NCBI GenBank assembly: GCA_003645615.1
Contig: QNBE01000004.1
Span: 1-39,862 of the forward strand
Length of the DNA: 39,862 nt
Reading direction: 5' to 3'
DNA from: Caldifarciminota bacterium
Lineage (GTDB): Bacteria > Hydrothermota > Tepidihabitantia > B36-G15
The position numbers and the translations under genes are program-made. The notes under the pieces are model-generated. The model was not told the DNA's origin. It saw only the letters and a program-made list of their open reading frames with translations, and ran no database searches. Positions 1 through 8,700 of the stretch are shown here, piece after piece (within the stretch, counting starts at the first letter, position 1; every line of letters starts with the position of its first letter).

Positions 1-1215
1 CCTTAAATCTTCTCTTATTGATTTTCTGAAATTTAAGTATAGATTCTTATTTTCGGGATGCATTAGATAGATCTCCCAGCGATAACCGACCCAAATATAT
101 CCTACCCCAACAATTAGGCCTAAGACCGCTCCTAAAATCGTCATCAATCCTCTCTTGGGGAATTTAGGCCTTTGGGGGATATCACCATAATCGAGAACTG
201 TTAGAACTGGAGTATCTCTAACCTCAGTGATTTTCGCCTGTTCGTACATTTGGAGGAGATAAGAATAGATTTCTTCACTAATCCTGAGATCTCGATAGAT
301 GCGGAGATATTCCAATTCAATATTAGGGACACCCTTTAAGGGCACCGCAGAGCCGATTCCAAAACCATCGATATTCTGTTTAGTTTCGATTTCATTCAGT
401 TTCTTTTTTAAAGCCGCTATTTGCCTTTTTAACTCTATAAGTTTGGGATTACCGGCTTTCAAGTAATCTTTTTTCATTCGATATTCGACTTCTTTGGCCT
501 GCAATAAAGCTTTAAGTTGAGCATATGAACCTATTGCAACTTTGATTTCCTCAGGGGGGAGAATGATCTTATGCGCAATCTGAAATTCCTTAAGAGAATC
601 TTCATAAGCCTTCATCATCTTTTCAGCCTCCTGCACCCTTTTCTCTAAGAATATTCGCTCATATCTACCGCGGGTCATGCTACTCCATTTCAGAAAACTA
701 TCCAATCCTGTGATATATGTATCGACAATTCTCTTTGCCATCTTCGGATCCCGATCCTTTACCTCAATTACCACCATATCCTCAGGAGTCACATCAATCT
801 TGGTTGAGCTTGTTAACACTTTTATGATATCATCTATTTTCTCGGATGGTATTCGATAATGTTGTGCCAGGCCACACTGCTTTATAACATATTCCTGAAT
901 CGTCCGGCTCTTAAGAACAGCAGACATAATATCCCCACTACTGGCACCCAAAGCCAAACCTGCCGCGCGGGCCATGCGGGTAATTCGACTCTCGGCTCCG
1001 CCTCCGGTCACAGAACCGAGAAAAGCAGCTAAAGAACCTAATGGTGAGGATGAAACCGACGGTAGTATCCTACCACTTGAAACATAAACTGGGGTGGCAA
1101 TAAATGAATATATCAGGAAAGTTATAGCAAATGAGATTGTGAAATAGTAGATCAATAGCCGATTATCAATAATTAATTTTATGAGAGATACCCTATTTCT
1201 CTTCCGTTGACGCAT
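1..1215 (-). CDS. Wzz/GumC-like polysaccharide chain-length determinant protein (3' end truncated by window edge)
   Basis: Own translation of minus strand from ATG at 1215: MRQRKRNRVSLIKLIIDNRLLIYYFTISFAITFLIYSFIATPVYVSSGRIL...; N-terminal TM, coiled-coil middle, C-terminal PQRPKFPKRGLMTILGAVLGLIVG TM typical of Wzz. Open to position 1, so absent from the ORF track. Confidence 0.85.
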   Translation of the reverse strand, partial: MRQRKRNRVSLIKLIIDNRLLIYYFTISFAITFLIYSFIATPVYVSSGRILPSVSSSPLGSLAAFLGSVTGGGAESRITRMARAAGLALGASSGDIMSAVLKSRTIQEYVIKQCGLAQHYRIPSEKIDDIIKVLTSSTKIDVTPEDMVVIEVKDRDPKMAKRIVDTYITGLDSFLKWSSMTRGRYERIFLEKRVQEAEKMMKAYEDSLKEFQIAHKIILPPEEIKVAIGSYAQLKALLQAKEVEYRMKKDYLKAGNPKLIELKRQIAALKKKLNEIETKQNIDGFGIGSAVPLKGVPNIELEYLRIYRDLRISEEIYSYLLQMYEQAKITEVRDTPVLTVLDYGDIPQRPKFPKRGLMTILGAVLGLIVGVGYIWVGYRWEIYLMHPENKNLYLNFRKSIREDLR

Positions 1216-1225
1216 GCCTATGAGA

Positions 1226-2476
1226 CTACCTTCTCACCGCGATGTAGGTCAACCAAGAGAGAGTGATCGTGGTGAGGACCTGGCCAATTGTGAGGTAATC
1301 CTGCCAGAACTTGAGCATTTGACGAGGAACATAGATCTTATCTCCGGGTTCAATAACCAGATCTGAATTGTAGGTAATTCTTTCTCCTTTCCGGTAGATT
1401 GAAGCCTTCTTTAGATTGGCCACATCGGTAGGACCGCCAGCCATTCCAATATAATCACTTGCTGTAAGGCCGGGTTGATAATCGAAGGCGCCAGGGGAGG
1501 TAACTTCTCCCTCGACATAAACCTCTGCAGCAATAACCGGAACGATTACAATATCACCGTCTTCAAGAAGAGGATCGAAAAGGGTATCACCCAACAGAGC
1601 TTGCTTCAGATCTATATTTATCTTCACTTCACCGGATGAAGTCTTTCTAAGAATGTAGGTAGCGGCAAGATCAGCCCATGGAGTTGGACCTCCTGCCTTC
1701 CTGATGATATCTGAAATACGCTCTCCAGGAAGGAGTTCATAAATTCCCTCAGAAATCCTTTGACGTTCCCCGGTCATCTCTGCAGTTAGAAGCTTATACT
1801 CTCCCCGACCAAAAACTGCGCCCCGAACGAAAACCTTCCTTTCCATAGGTGGGACATAGATGACATCACCGTCCTTTACTATTGGATTAGCTGAGAGATC
1901 ACCACTATTTTCGAACTTCTCAATATTTGCGATGATTATCGTATCCTTCCTTATCACCCGTACCCGGGCCCGGGAACCTAATGGTGCGAACCCTTCCACA
2001 GAATCGATCAACTCCGAGACTCTTGTTACTGGTGAGGCATAGGCAATGCCTGGGTTATTAACCTCACCGGTAATATAAACAATAAATTGCCTCAGAGTGA
2101 CCAGAGTGATCTTCACCTTCGGCCTTTTATAATACTTCCTGAACGTTTCCTCCAACCTCTTTTCCGCTTCTTTTATCTTCAATCCCCAGATCGATACCGC
2201 ATCAACAAAATCAAAAATGGATTCAGTTTGTCCAGGGATAGTTGAAGGGAACTCCTTTGTCGGCACCATAATAGCAAATTTTCCCTCGGGAGAGACGTAA
2301 CCCGAGTAGGCATAGGCTGTAGGACCCGATACAGTAACCAAAATATAATCGCCCGGCATTAGCACATATTCCTCTGTAACCACCGGCTTTTCTAAACCCA
2401 ATGGGGGTGCCATTACAGCTGTCGGCTGTTGAGCTACCAATAGAAAGGGTAGCAAGATAAGAATAAAGCGGACCAT
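1226..2476 (-). CDS. Polysaccharide export protein, Wza-like with SLBB domains
   Basis: Signal peptide then YVLMPGDYILVTVSGP, repeated SLBB segments (VYITGEVNNPGIAYA, VFVRGAVFGRGEY, VYVEGEVTSPGAFDY), C-terminal TM; adjacent to Wzz-like gene. Confidence 0.88.
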   Translation of the reverse strand: MVRFILILLPFLLVAQQPTAVMAPPLGLEKPVVTEEYVLMPGDYILVTVSGPTAYAYSGYVSPEGKFAIMVPTKEFPSTIPGQTESIFDFVDAVSIWGLKIKEAEKRLEETFRKYYKRPKVKITLVTLRQFIVYITGEVNNPGIAYASPVTRVSELIDSVEGFAPLGSRARVRVIRKDTIIIANIEKFENSGDLSANPIVKDGDVIYVPPMERKVFVRGAVFGRGEYKLLTAEMTGERQRISEGIYELLPGERISDIIRKAGGPTPWADLAATYILRKTSSGEVKINIDLKQALLGDTLFDPLLEDGDIVIVPVIAAEVYVEGEVTSPGAFDYQPGLTASDYIGMAGGPTDVANLKKASIYRKGERITYNSDLVIEPGDKIYVPRQMLKFWQDYLTIGQVLTTITLSWLTYIAVRR

Positions 2477-2479
2477 GGG

Positions 2480-3625
2480 TTATGATATCTTTTTCTTCTC
2501 TTTTGTCAACCTCGAAAGATACCCGATTAATTTTTTCGTCTCAATCGGTCTTTTGAGATCAACCATGAATATATCCCACTGTCTTCGGATCTTACTAACA
2601 AAATAGATCTTCCCCTCTCTGATATCAGCCTTCGGATGATAATCCTCCCTCCGATTCCGGGTCAGGGTGAGAACTCTATCCTTCTTAAGATCGTAAAGAT
2701 AGAGATCCCAGTCCCTACCACCTCTGCCCTGATAGACAATTCGATAACTGTCGACGAAACAGGGATGTCTCACATCGACCATCGGTAGCACCTTCTTTAC
2801 TTTCCCCTTCAAATCGGCAATGACAATCCGCTCTGCCCCCTTTATCTTACTCACATAGATAATCCGCTTACCATCCGGAGTAAAACTGGCATCACCGTCC
2901 AAATAATCGTTCCTGGTAATCGGTCTGGTTTCACCAGTCTCAAGATCCATGAGATGGATATCCCAGTCACCATCGATATGAGAACAGTAGAGTAACCTGA
3001 GACCTTCACGATCGGACCCGGTGGGATAGTCCCCCTCATCATTGTTGGTCAACCTTCTGATCTTCCGATTCTTGAAGGAATAACAATAGATCTCCTCTTC
3101 CCGATCAAAACCGGCACTAAAGCAGATACCCTCTTTGACCGGGACTGGATTGGACTTCCACCCCCCACCCCTGATAACCCTTCTACTCTTTCTTCCTTTT
3201 AATAAATAGATATCCGAACGGCGATACCGATCCGAGGCAAAGTAGACACCCGACTTCGCAGGATAAGGGGAGTACTCATTGGATCTGGTTCTGGTTAATC
3301 GAACAATCCGATAGGGCTCAAGGCCGCACAGTTCGGCAAGATTAACCTTGATCTCCTCGGATTCGGCTTTAAGAGAATCGAGTTCGTAGAGCTTGAGATA
3401 AGCCCGTGATGCCCCCAGGAGCGAATCGAGACCGATGTATGCCTGGCAGAGTCGATAGTAGAGATCCGGATTCAGCGAATCACTTCTGAGCGCTCTGGTT
3501 ATCGTTTTCACTGCTTCCTGAAATTTTCCTTTCTCAATCAATTCCGAAGCCTTCTCTACCGATGTCTTCTTTTTGCAGGCAAGGAGAATAGAGAAGATTA
3601 GAGCAACTCTAAGATATCTTGACAT
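2480..3625 (-). CDS. Lipoprotein with N-terminal TPR and TolB/PD40-type beta-propeller repeats
   Basis: Lipobox-like ILLACKK; TPR-like ELIEKGKFQEAVKTITRAL; repeated propeller motifs (YFASDRYRRSDIYLL, SHIDGDWDIHLMDLETGETRPIT, FTPDGKRIIYVS). Confidence 0.75.
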   Translation of the reverse strand: MSRYLRVALIFSILLACKKKTSVEKASELIEKGKFQEAVKTITRALRSDSLNPDLYYRLCQAYIGLDSLLGASRAYLKLYELDSLKAESEEIKVNLAELCGLEPYRIVRLTRTRSNEYSPYPAKSGVYFASDRYRRSDIYLLKGRKSRRVIRGGGWKSNPVPVKEGICFSAGFDREEEIYCYSFKNRKIRRLTNNDEGDYPTGSDREGLRLLYCSHIDGDWDIHLMDLETGETRPITRNDYLDGDASFTPDGKRIIYVSKIKGAERIVIADLKGKVKKVLPMVDVRHPCFVDSYRIVYQGRGGRDWDLYLYDLKKDRVLTLTRNRREDYHPKADIREGKIYFVSKIRRQWDIFMVDLKRPIETKKLIGYLSRLTKEKKKIS

Positions 3626-4020
3626 ATTCGATCGAGCCTCCCCTTCATCCTCTCGGTCAACTGATCGCCAAATCTGGTATCGGTGATACCGATCCCGAAG
3701 ATTGTGATTTTTTTGGGGAAATCACGATAGAGCATCTCTCCTAAACGGAGTAGATTACCGATATCATGGATGTGGGTTAAGGTTTTGGAACAGGGTAGAT
3801 CATCTACCCGATAACGGCGCACCTCACCCTCTGGAATACCGAATGCCCCATCGATGATAACCGCCTCATCATAACCACGAAGAGATAGTAAATCCTCGGG
3901 GAGAAAGAGTCTTATTTTCACTACGGCATCGAATCGATCTTTAAGCCGATCCGCTACCACCAATCCAACACCATCGTCGGTCCGCTCCTGATTACCGATC
4001 CCGATTAGGATTCTCCTCAA
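3598..4020 (-). CDS. Hydrogenase maturation protease (M52/HycI family)
   Basis: MRRILIGIGNQERTDDGVGLVVADRL matches family N-terminus (GIGN...DDGVG); internal VIIDGAFG, THIHDIGNLL. Confidence 0.85.
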   Translation of the reverse strand: MRRILIGIGNQERTDDGVGLVVADRLKDRFDAVVKIRLFLPEDLLSLRGYDEAVIIDGAFGIPEGEVRRYRVDDLPCSKTLTHIHDIGNLLRLGEMLYRDFPKKITIFGIGITDTRFGDQLTERMKGRLDRICQDILELL

Positions 4021-4414
4021 TTGGTCCCAGCTTTTTTATCTCATCAACCATCTCGGTGACCACATTAACAAACTTCTGACCTTCGGCGGCCGAGATCCAC
4101 TCCAACCGCAATCTCCGAGGATCGATCCCCATTGCTTCAATCACGGAACGGAGAAGGAGATAGCGCCGATAGGTCCGGTAATTACCGGTCTGATAGTGAC
4201 AGTCACCGAAGTGGCATCCCCCAATGAGAACCCCATCGGCTCCTTTTTTAAAAGCAAGTAGAACATGCTGGGGATCGACACGACTGGAACAGAAGTAACG
4301 GATCGGTATCACATTTGGTGGATAGTGGAGTCTTGATGTGCCGGCCAGATCGGCAGCCTGAGCCGTGCACCATTTACAGATAAATGCCACTATCTTCGGT
4401 TCAAAGCTATTCAA
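3992..4414 (-). CDS. mvhD: MvhD-like hydrogenase iron-sulfur (delta) subunit
   Basis: FEPKIVAFICKWCTAQAADLAGTSRLHYPPNVIPIRYFCSSRVDP...GADGVLIGGCHFGDCHYQTGNY is diagnostic of MvhD. ORF track starts at GTG 4447; a TTG at 4414 preceded by GGAGGG is the more likely start. Confidence 0.87.
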   Translation of the reverse strand: MNSFEPKIVAFICKWCTAQAADLAGTSRLHYPPNVIPIRYFCSSRVDPQHVLLAFKKGADGVLIGGCHFGDCHYQTGNYRTYRRYLLLRSVIEAMGIDPRRLRLEWISAAEGQKFVNVVTEMVDEIKKLGPIEENPNRDR

Positions 4415-4424
4415 TTTCCCTCCA

Positions 4425-4847
4425 CTACCAAATTTTTGGAGCAACACTTCGCCTTAACTTCGCTGTCGGCTCATCACGAAATCGCCACAATCCCTTCTTG
4501 GGGTCTTCAATCACAATCCCAAGCTCGCTGGCCAGACTATCGCTGATCAGGACCTCATCTTCGTGTTCAGAAATACCAACTCTCACCTCCACCGATTCCG
4601 ATCGCTCGGGGGTAACAACACTAACCACCCCCCTCTTTCCCACACAGTAAATTCTGGTTGTCCCCCCTGCAGTCGAGTACTCCTCAACCCTGGTGCCAGC
4701 CGGGAACTCCGGCCATATTCCCAATTTCTTAGCCACAGCAACCGGGATTAGAATCTCTGGTTCTTCTGTTCCATAACCGGTATTCACAATTGCCGCAGTT
4801 TTCACCGACCCAGCGCCAAAGCTGAGCTTAACCTTTATCCGGACCAT
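4425..4847 (-). CDS. Retropepsin/clan AA-like protein with NTGY in place of DTGA (copy 2)
   Basis: VKTAAIVNTGYGTEEPEILIPVAVAKKLGI resembles the clan AA aspartic protease signature with D->N; C-terminal DEVLISDSLASELGIVIED...GLWRFRDEP. Paralog of 8281..8700. Confidence 0.65.
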   Translation of the reverse strand: MVRIKVKLSFGAGSVKTAAIVNTGYGTEEPEILIPVAVAKKLGIWPEFPAGTRVEEYSTAGGTTRIYCVGKRGVVSVVTPERSESVEVRVGISEHEDEVLISDSLASELGIVIEDPKKGLWRFRDEPTAKLRRSVAPKIW

Positions 4848-4972
4848 CTACTCTTCTTGGTTGAATAAAGAACCCTATAATCGCGAACCGGAATCAACTT
4901 TCCAATCCGCTTCTTTCTTCTAATGCGTTTGAGATGGCCAATCCGTTTCTTGCGAGCCCCCACCTCACTCAA
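4835..4972 (-). CDS. 45-aa basic RIG-motif microprotein (copy 2), missing from ORF track
   Basis: TTG start at 4972 with GGAGGTG SD 4-6 nt upstream: MSEVGARKKRIGHLKRIRRKKRIGKLIPVRDYRVLYSTKKSRWSG*; overlaps hdrA stop (4965-4967) and the start of copy-2 protease-fold gene (4847). Same length and position as 8684..8821. Confidence 0.6.
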   Translation of the reverse strand: MSEVGARKKRIGHLKRIRRKKRIGKLIPVRDYRVLYSTKKSRWSG

Positions 4973-7900
4973 TCGCCACCTCCACCATCTTCTCAACCTG
5001 ACCATCGGTCAGATTCTTCTGCTGAGATGCACCACTGGGGCAGGCAGCGATGCAACAACCACACCCTTCACAGAGGACCTCATTCACTTTGGCAATGAGT
5101 TTTTCCGGATCTTTCTCCCGGGCATCGTAGGGACAGACGGTGATGCAGATACCGCATCCGCTGCAGAGATCTTCATCGACTGTGGCCACGGTCGGCTCAA
5201 AATGGACCTCCTTCTGGGAGAGGAAGGCGATAACCTTACTCGCCGCCCCCGACGCCTGGGCCACAGTCTCCGGGATATCCTTTGGTCCCTGGATCGCACC
5301 GGCGAGATAGACACCGGCGGTCATCGTCTCAACCGGTCTCAGCTTCGGATGGGCCTCATTGTAGAAACCATTCTCATCGAATGTGATCCGGAACTTTTTG
5401 GCCAGCTCCTCGGCATCGAATCTCGGCACGATCCCGGTAGCCAGAACGACCAGATCGGCCTCGATCTCAACCTTCTTTCCGATCAAGGTATCAACACCCC
5501 AGACGATAACCTTACCGTTCTCCTCAAAGACCTTGGAGACCTTCCCTCTGAGGTAGAGAACACCTTCATCGGTTGCCCGCTTGTAGAACTCCTCAAACCC
5601 TTTTCCCGGGGTCCGAACATCAATATAGAAGATTATCGCCTCACCATCATGGACCCGATGTTTATAAAGCATCGCATGTTTTGCGGTATACATGCAGCAG
5701 ATCTTTGAACAGTAAGGGAGATGATTCTCCGGATCCCTCGAACCGGCACACTGGATGAATACCACCCGCTTGGGCACCTTCCCATCCGATGGCCTTCTCA
5801 CCTCACCACCGGTTGGGCCCGATGCGGAGAGCAACCGTTCGAACTGGAGGCCGTTAATAACATTCTTCAGACTGCCGAACCCATACTCGGTCAATTTCTC
5901 AGTCGGATAGAGGTCGTAACCGGTCGCAACCACAATCGCTCCGACATCGAACTCGAGGATCTGATCCCGGATCGAGTGGTCGATCGCATCCGGTTCACAG
6001 ACCTTGTAACACTCCAAGCACTCACAGCAGACTGCGCAATTGAGACACCGGGATGCCTCAGATTTGGCCAACTCCTCATCAAACCCCTTCTCAACCTCGA
6101 CAAAGCTTCCCCGTTCACCAAGCGGGATCTTGGGCATCTCGGCCCTCGATTTTCGGGCGACCTTACCAAGACGCTCGGGTTCGGGACGGGCTACAGGAAA
6201 TTCCCGCTTGGGCAGCTTTTCTCCGGTCAGATAGCTATGGATGGCATCAGCCGCCTTATGTCCAGCCGCCACCGCCTCGATTACCGTGGCCGGACCGGAG
6301 ACGAGGTCCCCACCGGCAAAGATACCTGTTACCGAAGTCTGGAGTGTCTCGGGATCGACCACCAGGGTTCCCCACCTGGTCCTTTCGAACTCTTCCCCCA
6401 GGAAATCGGTCCTGGGCGACTGGGAGATGGCGACGATGACATTATCGACCTCGATCCTGAATTCGCTACCCGGGATCGGGATCGGCCTCCTTCTCCCTGA
6501 GGCATCTGGTTCACCCAGTTCCATCCGGATGCACTCAACACCGGTGAGACGGTCGGTCCCGAGGAACTTCACCGGTGAGACCAAAAACTCAATCTTCACC
6601 CCTTCGTTTAATGCCTCTTCAACCTCCCAGGGGTTGGCCGGCATCTCCCGACGAGAACGGCGGTAGAGGATGGTCACCTCCGATCCCAGCCTCTTGGCAA
6701 CCCGGGCCGCATCGATCGCCGCATTACCACCACCAATGACTGCCACCCTTCTACCCAGCTTCACCTCCTCCTTGAGGTTGACCCGTTTTAAGAAGCTGAC
6801 ACAGGGCAAGACCCCGGGAAGGTCCTCGCCTTCGATCTTCAACCTGATCTCGTCATGAGCACCGGTGGCGATGAAGACCGCTTTATATTTCGATCTCAGT
6901 TCATCAATTGTTACCGTCTCCCCCACCTTCACCCCGGTCTTGATCTCAACACCAAAGGATCTGATATAATCGATGTCCTTCTTGATCGCATCCCTGGGCA
7001 GTCTGAATTCGGGAATACCCAGGACCAAGAGACCACCGACCACATCTTCGGCCTCGAAGATTGTCACCCGATAATTCCGCTTCGCCAGAAAATAGGCGCA
7101 GGATAGTCCGGCGGGACCGGATCCAACCACTGCGATCTCGGGACCGGTTGGTTGCTTGGGCTCCAATGGATACTCCCCGAAATCGGCAATGAATCGTTTG
7201 AGTGATGCGATGGCGATAGGCTCATCAACCTCCTTCCGGGCACATTCGGTCTCACAGGGATGGTTACAGACCCGACCGCAGACACTGGCCAAGGGGTTTG
7301 CCTCCCGTTCCAGCTTCAATGCCTCCTGATACTTGCCCGCTCGGATCAGGGCCACATATCCCTGGACATTTACCCCGGCCGGACAGGCAGAACGGCAGGG
7401 AGGGTGTCCTAACCAGCTGATCGTAAACTTATTGGGAACCGCCTGAGGGAAGGGACGGAAGACCGCATGCCTCTTACTCAACCCCTCATCAAACTCACTT
7501 TCAACCTCTACCGGGCAGACCAGCTCACACTCGCCGCAGCCATTACATTTCTCCCAGTCGATGAACGGGCTCTTCTTCCTAATCTTAACCTTAAAATTAC
7601 CGACATAGCCGGAGATCTCCTCAACCTCCGCATAGGTGAGGAGCCTGATCTTCTCATTCTGGGCCACCTCCACCATCTTGGGTGTGAGGATGCACTGGGA
7701 ACAGTCGAGGGTGGGGAAGGTCTCCGAGAGCTGGGCCATATGGCCACCGATCGATGGGGTCCTCTCGACCAGGATCGTCTCAATGCCAGCATTGGCGATG
7801 TCGAGGGCAGCCTGGATTCCAGCGATTCCACCACCAACAACCAGTGCCCTTGGGATGGGGGTAATCTTTATCGGCTCCAAGGGCTCATCCCGCTTCACCT

Positions 7901-8276
7901 TCTCAACAATCGTCTTGATTACTGCAATCGCCTTCTTCGTCCCCCGCTCCTTCTCCTCAACCGTCCAGCTCACCTGCTCCCTGATATTGGCAATCTCACA
8001 AAGGTAACGATTCAGTCCGGCCCGGGCAACCGTATTTCGGAAGGTATTCTCGTGGAGGGTAGGAGAGCAACAGGCTACCACAACCGCATCGAGGGACTTC
8101 TCTTTTATCCTCTGGATAATCAACTCCTGTCCGGGATCGGAACACATATACTGATAGTGTTCCGCATGAACGATACCAGAATAACCCTTGAAGAACTCCA
8201 CTACCTTATCGACATCGACCGTCGAGGCAATATTTATGCCACAATGGCAGACAAAAAGTCCTACCCTCTCTCTCAT
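4965..8276 (-). CDS. hdrA: HdrA-like heterodisulfide reductase subunit A with an inserted GltD/NfnB-like NAD(P)H:acceptor oxidoreductase module
   Basis: MRERVGLFVCHCGINIASTVDVDKVVEFF...; RALVVGGGIAGIQAALDIANAG; GltD-like HPPCRSACPAGVNVQGYVALI...PEIAVVGSGPAGLSCAYFLAKRNYRVTIFEA...AVIGGGNAAIDAARVAKRLG; C-terminal CSGCGICITVCPYDA and CEGCGCCIAACPSGA. ORF starts at 8357, but ATG at 8276 follows AAAGGTGG and begins just after the upstream stop (8281). Confidence 0.93.
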   Translation of the reverse strand: MRERVGLFVCHCGINIASTVDVDKVVEFFKGYSGIVHAEHYQYMCSDPGQELIIQRIKEKSLDAVVVACCSPTLHENTFRNTVARAGLNRYLCEIANIREQVSWTVEEKERGTKKAIAVIKTIVEKVKRDEPLEPIKITPIPRALVVGGGIAGIQAALDIANAGIETILVERTPSIGGHMAQLSETFPTLDCSQCILTPKMVEVAQNEKIRLLTYAEVEEISGYVGNFKVKIRKKSPFIDWEKCNGCGECELVCPVEVESEFDEGLSKRHAVFRPFPQAVPNKFTISWLGHPPCRSACPAGVNVQGYVALIRAGKYQEALKLEREANPLASVCGRVCNHPCETECARKEVDEPIAIASLKRFIADFGEYPLEPKQPTGPEIAVVGSGPAGLSCAYFLAKRNYRVTIFEAEDVVGGLLVLGIPEFRLPRDAIKKDIDYIRSFGVEIKTGVKVGETVTIDELRSKYKAVFIATGAHDEIRLKIEGEDLPGVLPCVSFLKRVNLKEEVKLGRRVAVIGGGNAAIDAARVAKRLGSEVTILYRRSRREMPANPWEVEEALNEGVKIEFLVSPVKFLGTDRLTGVECIRMELGEPDASGRRRPIPIPGSEFRIEVDNVIVAISQSPRTDFLGEEFERTRWGTLVVDPETLQTSVTGIFAGGDLVSGPATVIEAVAAGHKAADAIHSYLTGEKLPKREFPVARPEPERLGKVARKSRAEMPKIPLGERGSFVEVEKGFDEELAKSEASRCLNCAVCCECLECYKVCEPDAIDHSIRDQILEFDVGAIVVATGYDLYPTEKLTEYGFGSLKNVINGLQFERLLSASGPTGGEVRRPSDGKVPKRVVFIQCAGSRDPENHLPYCSKICCMYTAKHAMLYKHRVHDGEAIIFYIDVRTPGKGFEEFYKRATDEGVLYLRGKVSKVFEENGKVIVWGVDTLIGKKVEIEADLVVLATGIVPRFDAEELAKKFRITFDENGFYNEAHPKLRPVETMTAGVYLAGAIQGPKDIPETVAQASGAASKVIAFLSQKEVHFEPTVATVDEDLCSGCGICITVCPYDAREKDPEKLIAKVNEVLCEGCGCCIAACPSGASQQKNLTDGQVEKMVEVAIE

Positions 8277-8280
8277 CTCA

Positions 8281-8700
8281 TCACCACCTTTCTGGTAGTT
8301 CACTATCTCTCTCCTTGTCCGGGGGATCATCGGTAAATCTCCATCTCCCGATATCAACCCGGATCAGGCTTATCCCAAGAGCACCGATCGCTTTATCGTT
8401 TAGAAGAACTTCCCGATCGAACCCACTGACAAGTAGTTTTGCCTTGATCGGCTTCGACTCTCGATCACCGGCCTTAACCCTTATCGTTGCTTCCCCCAGG
8501 GCTTTAAAGGGCAAAACACCTTTGAAGGTCTTATACTCAATCGACTTGAGGCTATTGAACATCTCCCCCCATTCCGATCTGCCCAGCTGTTCCGGTAACA
8601 GGACCTCGGGTTCTTCAGTTTCATAACCAGTATTCGCAATCGCCACCGTTTCTATCGCCTTATGACCGAATTCAATAAGGATCTTAACCCTTACCGCCAT
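8281..8700 (-). CDS. Retropepsin/clan AA-like protein with NTGY in place of DTGA (copy 1)
   Basis: IETVAIANTGYETEEPEVLLPEQLG; C-terminal REVLLNDKAIGALGI...GRWRFTDDP. Shares NTGYxTEEPE(I/V)L(I/L)P and G-x-WRFxD(E/D)P with 4425..4847. Confidence 0.65.
   Translation of the reverse strand: MAVRVKILIEFGHKAIETVAIANTGYETEEPEVLLPEQLGRSEWGEMFNSLKSIEYKTFKGVLPFKALGEATIRVKAGDRESKPIKAKLLVSGFDREVLLNDKAIGALGISLIRVDIGRWRFTDDPPDKERDSELPERW

Noticed and set aside
4923-8336. Long plus-strand ORFs (261, 259 and 289 aa) opposite hdrA
   Set aside because: Shadow ORFs: hdrA on minus has unmistakable domain motifs; antisense translations show no recognisable family and are explained by codon bias.
8277-8357. 27-residue N-terminal extension of the hdrA ORF
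   Set aside because: Overlaps the 3' coding end of the NTG paralog; ATG at 8276 has an SD (AAAGGTGG) and begins the conserved VGLFVCHCG motif.
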